Assembly: GCA_050697155.1 (NCBI GenBank)
Contig: JBOGZD010000018.1
Location: forward strand, 1-31,110
Length of the DNA stretch: 31,110 nt
Source: JBOGZD01 sp050697155
GTDB taxonomy: Bacteria; Actinomycetota; Thermoleophilia; Solirubrobacterales; 70-9
Direction of reading: 5' to 3'
Part shown: one piece after another, positions 21,621 to 28,338 of the stretch
Layout: each line of letters starts with the position of its first letter
Position numbering within the stretch: position 1 is the first letter of the stretch
The notes under the pieces: generated by a model
Told to the model about the DNA's origin: nothing
Seen by the model: only the letters and a program-made list of their open reading frames with translations
Databases searched by the model: none
Made by a program: the position numbers and the translations under genes

Positions 21621-22724
21621 ATGCCGCTCGCCGCCTCGCAACGCCTGCTCCGCGAGCTGGCCGAGTGGAGGCCGCCGCAGGGGGTGCTCTCGGTCTGCCT
21701 GGACGTCGACCCGGCCGACCGCGGCGAGGGCTGGCGGATCGCGCTGCGCGAGCGGGTCCGCGACGCCGTCTCCGGGGCCGGCGGCGGCGACCGCGACGCG
21801 CTCGAGCAGGCCGGCAGGCGGGTGCTGGAGCGGTTTCCGGCCAACGCCCCCCACGGCGAGGGCCGGACGCAGTTGGGCTTCGTCGGGGTCGGCGCCGAGG
21901 GGCGCGACCTCTGGCACGGGATCCAGCTGCGGCTGGTCGACGGCGCCGAGGTCACGTTCGGCGCCCGCCCGCGGCTGGTGCCACTCGCCCGCCTGCTGCG
22001 GGTCGGGGCCCGGGCCGGAGCGGTGGTGGCCGCGTCCGAGCGGGTGCGGGTGCTGGAGTGGGCGCTGGGGAGGACCGAGCAGCTCGACGACCTCGAGCTC
22101 GAGCTCTACAGCCTCGACTGGCGCGAGCGCAAGTCGCCGCGACGAAACCCGCAGGCCGGCGGAACGGGCACCAGCGCCGCGGGGCGCGACCAGTACGGCC
22201 AGCGGCTCGAGCACAACCGCGAGCGCTTCCTGCGGGAGGCGGGGGAGCTGATCGCGGGCCGCCACGGCGAGCGCGACTGGGCCCACCTGATCGTGTTCGG
22301 AAACTCCGGCAGCGCCGGGGCGCTGCGCGCCGGCCTCGGCCCGCGGGCCCAGCGCGCCCGCGAGGTGCACGCCGACCTGATCGGCGCCGGGGTCGGTGAG
22401 ATCGGCGAGCGGATCACCACCGAGATCGCCCACCTGAACGCAGAGCGCGAGGTCGCGCTGGTGGCCCGGATCGAGGACGCGGTCGGTGCCGAGCCGTCGG
22501 CGGCGCTCGGCCCCGACGAGGTGCTGCGCGTGCTCGAGCAGGGTCGCGCCCGCCACGCCGTCTTCGACCACGCCCGCGACCTCGGCGTCCGCGACGGGGT
22601 GCCGGTTGGGGAGCTGATCGTGGGCGGCGCGGCGCTGACCGACGCCGAGGCGACGCCGGTCGGCGGCGAGGCCGCCGATGCGCTCGCCAAGCGCGAGGGT
22701 GCGGCGGCGCTGCTGCGTTACTAG
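21621..22724 (+). CDS. eRF1-like (baeRF / Vms1-type VLRF1) domain protein
   Basis: The 367-residue protein resembles bacterial/archaeal relatives of eukaryotic release factor eRF1. Its opening (GVLSVCLDVDPADRGEGWRI) is typical of these proteins, the middle (about 195-280) has ERFLREAGELIAG and WAHLIVFGNSGSAGALRAGL, matching the RNase-H-like domain 2 layout, and the C-terminus (about 290-367) has DEVLRVLEQGRARHAVFD and VGELIVGGAALTD followed by a helix rich in Ala/Glu, as in eRF1 domain 3. There is no Gly-Gly-Gln tripeptide, so peptide release by the classical mechanism is not supported. Relatives act on peptidyl-tRNA in ribosome rescue (Vms1), so a role in translation quality control is possible. 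Assignment is by pattern, not alignment, and is moderate. Confidence 0.6.
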   Translation: MPLAASQRLLRELAEWRPPQGVLSVCLDVDPADRGEGWRIALRERVRDAVSGAGGGDRDALEQAGRRVLERFPANAPHGEGRTQLGFVGVGAEGRDLWHGIQLRLVDGAEVTFGARPRLVPLARLLRVGARAGAVVAASERVRVLEWALGRTEQLDDLELELYSLDWRERKSPRRNPQAGGTGTSAAGRDQYGQRLEHNRERFLREAGELIAGRHGERDWAHLIVFGNSGSAGALRAGLGPRAQRAREVHADLIGAGVGEIGERITTEIAHLNAEREVALVARIEDAVGAEPSAALGPDEVLRVLEQGRARHAVFDHARDLGVRDGVPVGELIVGGAALTDAEATPVGGEAADALAKREGAAALLRY

Positions 22725-22740
22725 CGCTCCGCGCCGGGAA

Positions 22741-22779
22741 TAAGCTGCCCGCGTTCACACACCCTGAGGAGGAGAAGAG
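22741..22779 (+). promoter_or_regulatory. Promoter element and strong ribosome binding site of the PEBP gene
   Basis: TAAGCT (22741-22746) predicts a start site near 22753 and a leader of about 27 nt. The leader ends in a purine-rich Shine-Dalgarno stretch, GAGGAGGAGAAGAG, just before the ATG at 22780. This gene thus has a conventional leader, unlike most single genes here. Confidence 0.5.
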
Positions 22780-23400
22780 ATGGCGTTGACGATCGAGAGC
22801 GAGAGCATTACCCACGGCCAGCGGGTGCCCGACGAGCACGCGTTCGGCGTCCCGGACGGCAGCGGCAAGGCGGCCGCCGAGGGCGGCAACCGCAGCCCCC
22901 ACCTGCGCTGGTCCGGGCACCCGGAGGGCACGCAGTCGTTTGCGATCGTCTGCGTCGACCCCGACGTTCCCGCCGACTTCTCGGACGCAAACCAAGACGA
23001 CAGGACGGTCGCCGAGGACGCCCCGAGACGGGACTTCACCCACTGGCTGGTCGTCGACATCCCGCCCGACGTCACCGAGGTGCCCGAGGGCGCCGGCTCC
23101 GACGGGATCGTCGCCGGCGGCAAGCCAACCGGCGAGACGAGCTTCGGCGGGATCACGGGCGCCAACAACTACACCGAGTCGATGGGCGACGGGACCTACG
23201 GCAACTACGACGGTCCGTTCCCGCCCTGGAACGACGAGCGCATGCACGACTACCACTTCCGCGTCTACGCCCTCGACGTCCCCAGCCTCGGACTGGAGGG
23301 CGACTTCAAGCTCGACGACGTGATGGGAGCAATCGAGGGTCACGTCCTCGACCAGGGGGAGATCGTCGCCAGCTACACGCTCAACGCCGACAAGCTCTGA
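22780..23400 (+). CDS. PEBP family protein (YbhB/YbcL, Raf kinase inhibitor-like)
   Basis: The 206-residue protein has the PEBP ligand-pocket motifs: FAIVCVDPDVPADF (the DPDxP motif), THWLVVDIPPD (the HW motif), then FGGITGANNYTESMGDGTYGNYDGPFPP and DYHFRVYALD (the GxYxGPxPP and H-Y-x-F-x-V-Y-A-L-D motifs, in pieces). There is no signal peptide, so it should be cytoplasmic. Between the first two motifs an acidic insertion (about 67-83, DANQDDRTVAEDAPRRD) is longer than in E. coli YbhB. The biochemical role of bacterial PEBPs is poorly known; they bind small anionic ligands. It stands alone with its own promoter and a strong Shine-Dalgarno sequence and converges on the M42 peptidase gene 25 bp away. 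Confidence 0.9.
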   Translation: MALTIESESITHGQRVPDEHAFGVPDGSGKAAAEGGNRSPHLRWSGHPEGTQSFAIVCVDPDVPADFSDANQDDRTVAEDAPRRDFTHWLVVDIPPDVTEVPEGAGSDGIVAGGKPTGETSFGGITGANNYTESMGDGTYGNYDGPFPPWNDERMHDYHFRVYALDVPSLGLEGDFKLDDVMGAIEGHVLDQGEIVASYTLNADKL

Positions 23401-23425
23401 GCGCGAGCCCGGCGCACGAGTCCGT

Positions 23426-24487
23426 TCAGCGGCTGAGGTCGAGGCCCGGCTCGAGCGAGCCGGCGAAGGCGGTGACCAGCTCGACCGTCGCCTCGAGGTC
23501 GCCGAGGTCGACCATCTCGACCGGCGAGTGCATGTAGCGCACGGGGACGCTGACCAGGCCGGCCGGCACGCCCGAGCGCGAGACCTGGACGGCGTCGGCG
23601 TCGGTGTGGGTGGCGCGACCGGTCGCTTCGACCGTGTGGTCGATCTCCAGCCGCTCGGCCGTGTCTCGCAGCAGCTTGAACACGTGCGGCGACAGCGTCG
23701 AGCCCCGGGAGATCACCGGCCCCGAGCCGAGCGGATGGCTCCCCAGCTCCTTCTCCTCGATCCCGGGACTGTCGGTCGCATGGGTGACGTCGATCGCGAC
23801 CGCGAGGTCGGGCTCGAGCGCGTAGGCGCTAGTCAGCGCTCCGTGGAGGCCGATCTCCTCCTGCACCGCGGCGACGGCGACCATCTGGCCGCGCAGCTCG
23901 CCCCGCTCGTGGCAACGACGCAGCGCCTCCAGGGCGACGTAGGCGCCGAGACGGTTGTCCATCGCGCGCGAGACGAGCCGGCCGTCGTCTCCGATCGCGA
24001 CCGGGCCCCCGGCGATCACGACGGGGTCGCCGATCGCGACCAGCTCGAACGCCGCGTCGCGGTCGGCGGCGCCGATGTCGATGTGCAGGTTGCGAAGCTC
24101 GACCGCCTGCTTCTTCTCCTCGTCGCGCAGCACGTGGATCGGCTTGTCGCGCCCGATGACTCCGACCACCGGCCCGTTGCGCCCCTGGATCTCCATCCGC
24201 TGGCCGACCAGGACCTGCGGGTCCCAGCCGCCGATCGGGCTGAAGTAGAGAAACCCCTTCTCGTCGACGTGGGTGATCGCGAGCCCGATCTCGTCGATGT
24301 GCCCGAACACGGCCAGCACCGGCGCGGCGCCGTCGTCGCCGATACGCGCGAAGCTCGAGCCGAGCCCGTCGGCACCTGGAGCCGCAAACGACGCCGCCTC
24401 GCGCCAGACCCGGCTGGCGGGCGCCTCGTATCCCGAGGGTGCCGCGGCGCCGAGCAGGGCGGTCAGCAGCTCCGGCGTTTCCGGCAT
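23426..24487 (-). CDS. M42 family metallo-aminopeptidase (PepA/FrvX-type)
   Basis: A 353-residue cytoplasmic zinc or cobalt aminopeptidase of the tetrahedral TET/FrvX group. It opens with LLTALLGAAAPSGYE, the usual start. Metal and catalytic residues are visible: His and Asp in FGHIDEIGLAI, bridging Asp in SRAMDNRLG, Glu pair in AAVQEEIGLHGA (general base and ligand), Asp in AIDVTHATD and His in VRYMHSPVE. The PA-like dimerisation insertion (about 75-160) with IHVLRDEEKKQ is present. The frame is open 28 codons further, but the ATG at 24487 starts where homology begins and coincides with the predicted transcription start from the CATACT element. It is transcribed divergently from the VOC gene, 46 bp away. 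Confidence 0.93.
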   Translation of the reverse strand: MPETPELLTALLGAAAPSGYEAPASRVWREAASFAAPGADGLGSSFARIGDDGAAPVLAVFGHIDEIGLAITHVDEKGFLYFSPIGGWDPQVLVGQRMEIQGRNGPVVGVIGRDKPIHVLRDEEKKQAVELRNLHIDIGAADRDAAFELVAIGDPVVIAGGPVAIGDDGRLVSRAMDNRLGAYVALEALRRCHERGELRGQMVAVAAVQEEIGLHGALTSAYALEPDLAVAIDVTHATDSPGIEEKELGSHPLGSGPVISRGSTLSPHVFKLLRDTAERLEIDHTVEATGRATHTDADAVQVSRSGVPAGLVSVPVRYMHSPVEMVDLGDLEATVELVTAFAGSLEPGLDLSR

Positions 24488-24493
24488 CGGCGC

Positions 24494-24499
24494 AGTATG
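24494..24499 (-). promoter_or_regulatory. -10-like element of the M42 peptidase gene, leaderless
   Basis: On the minus strand CATACT (24499-24494) matches four of six bases of TATAAT and begins exactly 12 nt before the ATG at 24487, predicting a leaderless message. It lies 20 bp from the back-to-back element of the VOC gene. Confidence 0.4.
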
Positions 24500-24519
24500 C
24501 CCGGGTGAGGGCGGGTCCG

Positions 24520-24525
24520 TAGCCT
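24520..24525 (+). promoter_or_regulatory. -10-like element of the VOC gene
   Basis: TAGCCT begins 14 nt before the ATG at 24534, giving a predicted 2-nt leader. The same hexamer precedes aroC and efp. Confidence 0.45.
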
Positions 24526-24533
24526 TGTCTTCG

Positions 24534-24983
24534 ATGGCCGAGAAGGCCCGGTTGGTCGGGATCAACCACATCGCGCTCGAGGTCGGAGACCTCGAGAAGG
24601 CGCTCGACCTTTACGGCCGCCTGTTCCGATTCCAGCTCCGCGGGCGGATGGGGCGGATGGCGTTCATCGACATGGGCGACCAGTTCCTCGCCCTGAGCGA
24701 GGGCCGCACCCAGGAGGCCGACGGCCAGCGTCATTTCGGGCTCGTGGTCGACGACGTCGAGGCGGTCCGCGCGGCGCTCGCGGCCGAGGGGATCGACGAG
24801 ATCCCGACGCGCTTTGCGACCAGCCTCGACTTCGAGGACCCGTGGGGAAACCATTTCCAGGTCGTCGCCTATCCGGAGGTCCAGTTCGAGCGCACCCCGG
24901 GCGTAAGGCGGGCGCTCGGGATCGAGGATCTGGAGAAGTCCGAGAGCGCCCGCCGCGAGATCGCCGAGAGGGGACTGCGGTGA
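24534..24983 (+). CDS. VOC-superfamily (glyoxalase/dioxygenase-fold) protein
   Basis: The 149-residue protein has two beta-alpha-beta-beta-beta modules of the vicinal-oxygen-chelate fold: the first begins INHIALEVGDLEKALDLYGRLF, the second RHFGLVVDDVEAVRAAL and ends in DPWGNHFQVVAYPEV. Metal-ligand histidines are in NHIAL and RHFGL. The position that is usually Glu in the closing GNxxE motif is Gln here, which may change metal binding. A charged helical tail of about 25 residues (EDLEKSESARREIAERGL) follows. The frame runs further upstream, but the ATG at 24534 fits both homology and the TAGCCT element. Its stop overlaps the start of the ThDP enzyme gene, so the two are co-expressed; the substrate may be related to that pathway, but I cannot name it. 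Confidence 0.85.
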   Translation: MAEKARLVGINHIALEVGDLEKALDLYGRLFRFQLRGRMGRMAFIDMGDQFLALSEGRTQEADGQRHFGLVVDDVEAVRAALAAEGIDEIPTRFATSLDFEDPWGNHFQVVAYPEVQFERTPGVRRALGIEDLEKSESARREIAERGLR

Positions 24984-26632
24984 GGATCACCGCCGCCGAG
25001 CTGCTCGCGCGCTGCCTCGAGAGCGAGGGCGCCCGCTATGTATTCGGGATCCCGGGCGAGGAGACCGTCGACCTCAACGCGGCCCTCGACGCGAGCGAGG
25101 TCGAGTTCGTCCCGGTTCGCCACGAGCAGGGCGGGGCGTTCATCGCCGACGTCTACGGACGGCTCACGGGCCGCGCCGGGGTCTGCCTCGGCACGCTCGG
25201 CCCCGGGGCGACGAATCTGACCACCGGGGTCGCCGACGCGTTCCTCGACCGCGCGCCGCTGATCGCGCTTACCGGCCAGGCCGATCTCGAGCGCCAGCAC
25301 AAGGAGTCGCACCAATACATCGACGTGCTCAGCCTGATGCGGCCGATCACGAAGTGGAACGCGCGGCTCAGCGATCCCGCGATCACCGCGGAGGTCGTGC
25401 GCAAGGCGTTCAAGGTCGCCGAGTCCGAGAAGCCCGGCGCCGTCCACGTCGAGCTGCCCGAGGACGTGATGGCCGCGGAGGTTCCCGAGGACGCCGCGAA
25501 CACGCCCCTGCGACGCCCCGCGGTGCCGAGATTCGAGCCCCCGGCGCATCTGGTCAGCGAGGCGGCCGAGGCGATCGGCGGCGCCGAGCGCGCGATCGTG
25601 CTCGCCGGAAACGGGGTTGCGCGCGCGGGCGCCGCCCCGGCGCTGCGCGAGTTCGCCCGGACGACGGGGATCCCAGTCGCCGAGACGTTCATGGGCAAGG
25701 GGCTCGTGGACTCCGACTCCGACCACGCGCTCGGCGCGGTGGGATTGCAGGCGGGCGACTTCGACCTCGCCGGCTTCGGCGACGCCGATCTGATCATCGC
25801 CGTCGGCTACGACCTGGTCGAGCATTCGCCGGCGCTCTGGAACCCCGGGCGGAACAAGCGGATCATCTGCATCGACTCCGTGCCGGCCGAGACCGACCAG
25901 CACTTCATTCCCGAGGTCGAGCTCGTCGGCGACACCTACGCGACGCTGCTGCGCCTCGCCGAGGAGTGCCGCGACACGGCCTCGCAGGGTGGCTCGCACC
26001 GGCTGCGCGAGGCCGTGATCGGGCGGCTCGAGGTCGCGGGCCGCGACGACGCGTTCCCCATCCGCCCGCCGCGGGCGCTGCTCGAGATCCGCAACCTGCT
26101 CGGGCGCGAGGACATCCTCGTCTCCGACGTCGGCCTGCACAAGCTGTGGATCGGGCGCCTGTGGCCCGCGCACGAGCCGAACACGGTGCTGATCGCCAAC
26201 GGGCTCGCGGGCATGGGATTCGCCGTCCCGGCGGCGATCGCCGCCAAGCTCGTCCATCCGGATCGCAAGGTCGTCGCCGTCTCTGGCGATGGTGGTTTCC
26301 TGATGAACGCCCAGGAGCTGGAGACGGCGCGACGGCTCGGCACCGCGTTCGTCAACGTGGTCTGGGAGAACCGGCAGTTCGGCTCGATCGCCTGGAAGCA
26401 GGAGAAGCGGTTCGGTCGCCACTTCGGAACCGACTTCGACAACCCCGACTTCGTCGGCATGGCGGAGTCGTTCGGGCTTCCGGCCTGGCGGTGCGAGTCG
26501 GTCGACGACTATCGCCGCCGGCTCGGCGAGGCGCTGGCGCTGGAGGTGCCGTCCCTGATCGCCGTGTCGGTCGACTACTCGCCCGATGTGGCAATCGCCG
26601 CCGAGCTCGGCGCCGAGACGGTGAGGATCTGA
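24980..26632 (+). CDS. ThDP-dependent acetolactate-synthase-like enzyme (AlsS/IlvB type)
   Basis: The GTG overlaps the VOC stop and gives 550 residues, the usual size. The three domains of the ThDP family are clear: Pyr domain with YVFGIPGEETVDL and VRHEQGGAFIADVYGRLTG (catalytic Glu in HE), a central domain with AIVLAGNGVARAG, and a PP domain with the ThDP/magnesium motif SGDGGFLMNAQELETA (G436-D437-G438 onward). Phrases such as RPITKWNARL, NRQFGSIAWKQEKRFGR and a C-terminal VSVDYSPD are closer to the catabolic AlsS pattern than to anabolic IlvB. AlsS joins two pyruvates to acetolactate. No regulatory subunit gene (ilvN) follows, which also fits the AlsS type. Another 2-oxoacid decarboxylation or carboligation remains possible. 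Confidence 0.85.
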   Translation: MRITAAELLARCLESEGARYVFGIPGEETVDLNAALDASEVEFVPVRHEQGGAFIADVYGRLTGRAGVCLGTLGPGATNLTTGVADAFLDRAPLIALTGQADLERQHKESHQYIDVLSLMRPITKWNARLSDPAITAEVVRKAFKVAESEKPGAVHVELPEDVMAAEVPEDAANTPLRRPAVPRFEPPAHLVSEAAEAIGGAERAIVLAGNGVARAGAAPALREFARTTGIPVAETFMGKGLVDSDSDHALGAVGLQAGDFDLAGFGDADLIIAVGYDLVEHSPALWNPGRNKRIICIDSVPAETDQHFIPEVELVGDTYATLLRLAEECRDTASQGGSHRLREAVIGRLEVAGRDDAFPIRPPRALLEIRNLLGREDILVSDVGLHKLWIGRLWPAHEPNTVLIANGLAGMGFAVPAAIAAKLVHPDRKVVAVSGDGGFLMNAQELETARRLGTAFVNVVWENRQFGSIAWKQEKRFGRHFGTDFDNPDFVGMAESFGLPAWRCESVDDYRRRLGEALALEVPSLIAVSVDYSPDVAIAAELGAETVRI

Positions 26633-26677
26633 GCGGGGCCGCGGGCGGCGAGCACCAGTTCCTCTGGGCCCGGCGCG

Positions 26678-27101
26678 CTACTCGCCGGCGGCGGGCTCGA
26701 CGGGCAGCCCCGCCGAGCGCCAGGCCTGAAACCCGCCGACGACGTCGGGTCGCCCGCAGCCCGAACCGGTTCAGGGTCGCCGCCGCGAGGCTGGACTGAT
26801 AGCCCTGGTTGCAGACCAGGATCAGCTCGAGGTCGCGGCGGGCAAGCTCGGGATCGCGGTCCTCGCAGGCGGGGTCGAGGCGCCACTCGAGCACGTTGCG
26901 GGAGACGAACCGCGCGCCGGGGATGAGCCCGTCGCTGGCGCGCTGGAAGTCGGAGCGGATGTCGACCAGAACCGCGCCGTCACGCGCCGCCGCCTCGGCT
27001 TCGGGCGGCGAGAGCCGCTCGAGCCCGCTCCGCGCCTCCGCGAGCAACGCCGCCACGGTGAATTCGTTCGGCCCAGTCCCCTCCGTGACGCCGCCCATCA
27101 T
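26678..27101 (-). pseudogene. Rhodanese-domain protein, single-base frameshift near the C-terminus
   Basis: Read on the minus strand from the ATG at 27101, the protein has a helical N-terminus and a rhodanese domain: AVLVDIRSDFQRASDGLIPGARFVSRNVLEW, in pieces, and the active loop VCNQGYQSSLAAATLNRFGLRAT with its Cys. Directly after Arg-Ala-Thr the frame breaks. Removing one G from the GGG at 26747-26749 restores the family ending DVVGGFQAWRSAGLPV and a stop at 26678-26680, for about 140 residues. As read, the frame instead runs on with an Arg-rich tail into the 3' end of the ThDP enzyme gene. It is either a recent mutation or a sequencing error in a short G run. Rhodaneses transfer sulfur through a Cys persulfide; here the loop has Gln where Arg is usual. 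Confidence 0.75.
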
Positions 27102-27155
27102 CTCATCGTCGGCGGTTGCGCCCCTACGCGACCGGTTGATCGGCCGGTTGCTCGC

Positions 27156-27161
27156 TAGCCT
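27156..27161 (+). promoter_or_regulatory. -10-like element of efp
   Basis: TAGCCT begins 15 nt before the efp GTG at 27171 (predicted 3-nt leader). A TAGGGG element for the divergent rhodanese gene may lie at 27126-27121 on the other strand, about 30 bp away. Confidence 0.45.
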
Positions 27162-27170
27162 CACCGGCCG

Positions 27171-27731
27171 GTGATCAGCACAAACCAGTTCAAGAACGGT
27201 ACGCACATCGAGGTCGATGGGGCGACCTACCGGATCCTCGAGTTCCAGCACGTCAAGCCGGGCAAGGGCGGAGCCTTCGTGCGCACGCGGCTGCGCAAGC
27301 TCGATGGCGGCTCGGTGATCGACAAGACCTTCCGCGCCGGGGAGAAGTTCCGGCCGGTGCGAACCGAGACGCGGAAGATGCAGTTCCTCTACGACTCCGG
27401 CGACTCGGCCGTGTTCATGGACACCAACACCTATGACCAGACCGAGATCCGGCGCGAGGACCTCGGCGACGAGATGCGCTGGGTGATGCCGAACGACACC
27501 GTCGACCTGCTGCTCGTCGATGAGCGCCCGGCCGGGGTGCAGGTGCCGAGCGCGGTCGAGATGGCGGTCACGACCACCGATCCCGGGCTCAAGGGCGACA
27601 CGGCGTCCGGCGGCGGGACGAAGCCGGCGACGCTCGAGTCCGGGGTCACCGTCCAGGTGCCGCTGTTCGTCAACGAGGGCGACCGGGTCCGGATCGACAC
27701 CCGCAGCGGCGAGTACGTGTCGCGCGCCTGA
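27171..27731 (+). CDS. efp: Translation elongation factor P
   Basis: EF-P binds ribosomes stalled at consecutive prolines and promotes peptide bond formation. The 186-residue protein has the three beta-barrel domains of the family. Domain I opens ISTNQFKNGTHIEVDGA and carries the loop VKPGKGGAF, whose Lys32 reaches the peptidyl-transferase centre. Domains II and III follow with KTFRAGEKF, QFLYDSGDSAVFMD and the C-terminal signature region (PLFVNEGDRVRIDTRSGEYVSR, in pieces). The PGKGG loop lacks the second Pro/Arg variant of the EpmA- or rhamnosylated types, so the mode of modification, if any, is not evident. The GTG start follows a TAGCCT element almost directly. nusB follows after 41 bases under its own element. 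Confidence 0.96.
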   Translation: MISTNQFKNGTHIEVDGATYRILEFQHVKPGKGGAFVRTRLRKLDGGSVIDKTFRAGEKFRPVRTETRKMQFLYDSGDSAVFMDTNTYDQTEIRREDLGDEMRWVMPNDTVDLLLVDERPAGVQVPSAVEMAVTTTDPGLKGDTASGGGTKPATLESGVTVQVPLFVNEGDRVRIDTRSGEYVSRA

Positions 27732-27759
27732 GCGCGGGCTGCGGCGGCCGGCGAGCGCG

Positions 27760-27765
27760 TAGGCT
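27760..27765 (+). promoter_or_regulatory. -10-like element of nusB
   Basis: TAGGCT begins 13 nt before the nusB ATG at 27773, so the predicted leader is a single base. Confidence 0.45.
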
Positions 27766-27772
27766 GATCGCC

Positions 27773-28156
27773 ATGCGCCGAACCGACCAGCGCCGCGACG
27801 CCGTCTTCGCGCTCTACCAGCGCGAGGTCACCGGGCGTGCGCTCGCCGAGCTGCTCGCCGGCGCGCGGCCCTTCACGCGCGAGCTCGCGGAGGCCGTCGA
27901 CGCGGATCGGGCGGCGCTCGACGCGGAGATCGCGCGGCTCGCGCGCGGCTGGGAGCTGGAGCGGATCGCGCCCCTGGAGCGCAACATCATGCGGGTCGCC
28001 CTGCACGAGATGCGCGCACGCGCTGAGATCCCGGTCGAGGTCGCGATCGACGAGGCGGTCGGGCTGGCGAAGGAGTACTGCGGCCTCGACGCTCCGGGCT
28101 TCGTCAACGGCATCCTCGGCACCGCGGCGCGCGAGTTGGAGGCGGCCGGGACGTGA
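27773..28156 (+). CDS. nusB: Transcription antitermination protein NusB
   Basis: NusB binds boxA RNA with NusE (S10) and supports antitermination on rRNA operons. The 127-residue protein is all-helical with the family's phrases: RRDAVFALYQREVTG at the N-terminus, LARGWELERIAPLERNIMRVALHEM in the middle and IPVEVAIDEAVGLAKEYCGLDAPGFVNGILG at the end (each given in part). Length and motifs are standard. It lies 41 bases after efp, the common efp-nusB order, and its stop overlaps the GTG of the next small gene. Confidence 0.95.
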   Translation: MRRTDQRRDAVFALYQREVTGRALAELLAGARPFTRELAEAVDADRAALDAEIARLARGWELERIAPLERNIMRVALHEMRARAEIPVEVAIDEAVGLAKEYCGLDAPGFVNGILGTAARELEAAGT

Positions 28157-28338
28157 GGGAGCTGGAGACGCTCGCCGAGCGGCTGCGCTCGCTCGCCGAG
28201 CAGCTTCGCGACCCCGAGGTCGCCGACGAGCGCGCGGCCGCGCTCGCGCGCGAGGCCGCCGACGTCGTCAGCAGGGCGGGCAACGAGATCGACCGCGCCC
28301 TCGACGACCCCGGCGACGAGCCGCCCGAACGGCCGTAG
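28153..28338 (+). CDS. Small helical protein in the xseB position
   Basis: The 61-residue protein starts with GTG overlapping the nusB stop and ends on a stop that overlaps the ispA GTG, so it is translated as part of the nusB-ispA unit. It should be almost entirely helical (ELETLAERLRSLAEQLRD, DERAAALAREAADVVSRAG), with an acidic Pro-containing tail. Many bacteria have nusB-xseA-xseB-ispA, and the size, helix layout and position match exonuclease VII small subunit XseB. However, the usual XseB phrases (LEESLxLYExG type) are not clearly kept and no xseA is present here. It may be a diverged XseB or an unrelated helical protein. Coding status is supported by the tight overlaps on both sides. 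Confidence 0.6.
   Translation: MRELETLAERLRSLAEQLRDPEVADERAAALAREAADVVSRAGNEIDRALDDPGDEPPERP

Noticed and set aside
26352..27101. A 249-residue rhodanese fusion reading into the ThDP gene
   Set aside because: After the rhodanese loop the residues become Arg/Pro-rich and motif-free, while the conserved rhodanese ending appears in the next frame. A one-base frameshift explains this better.
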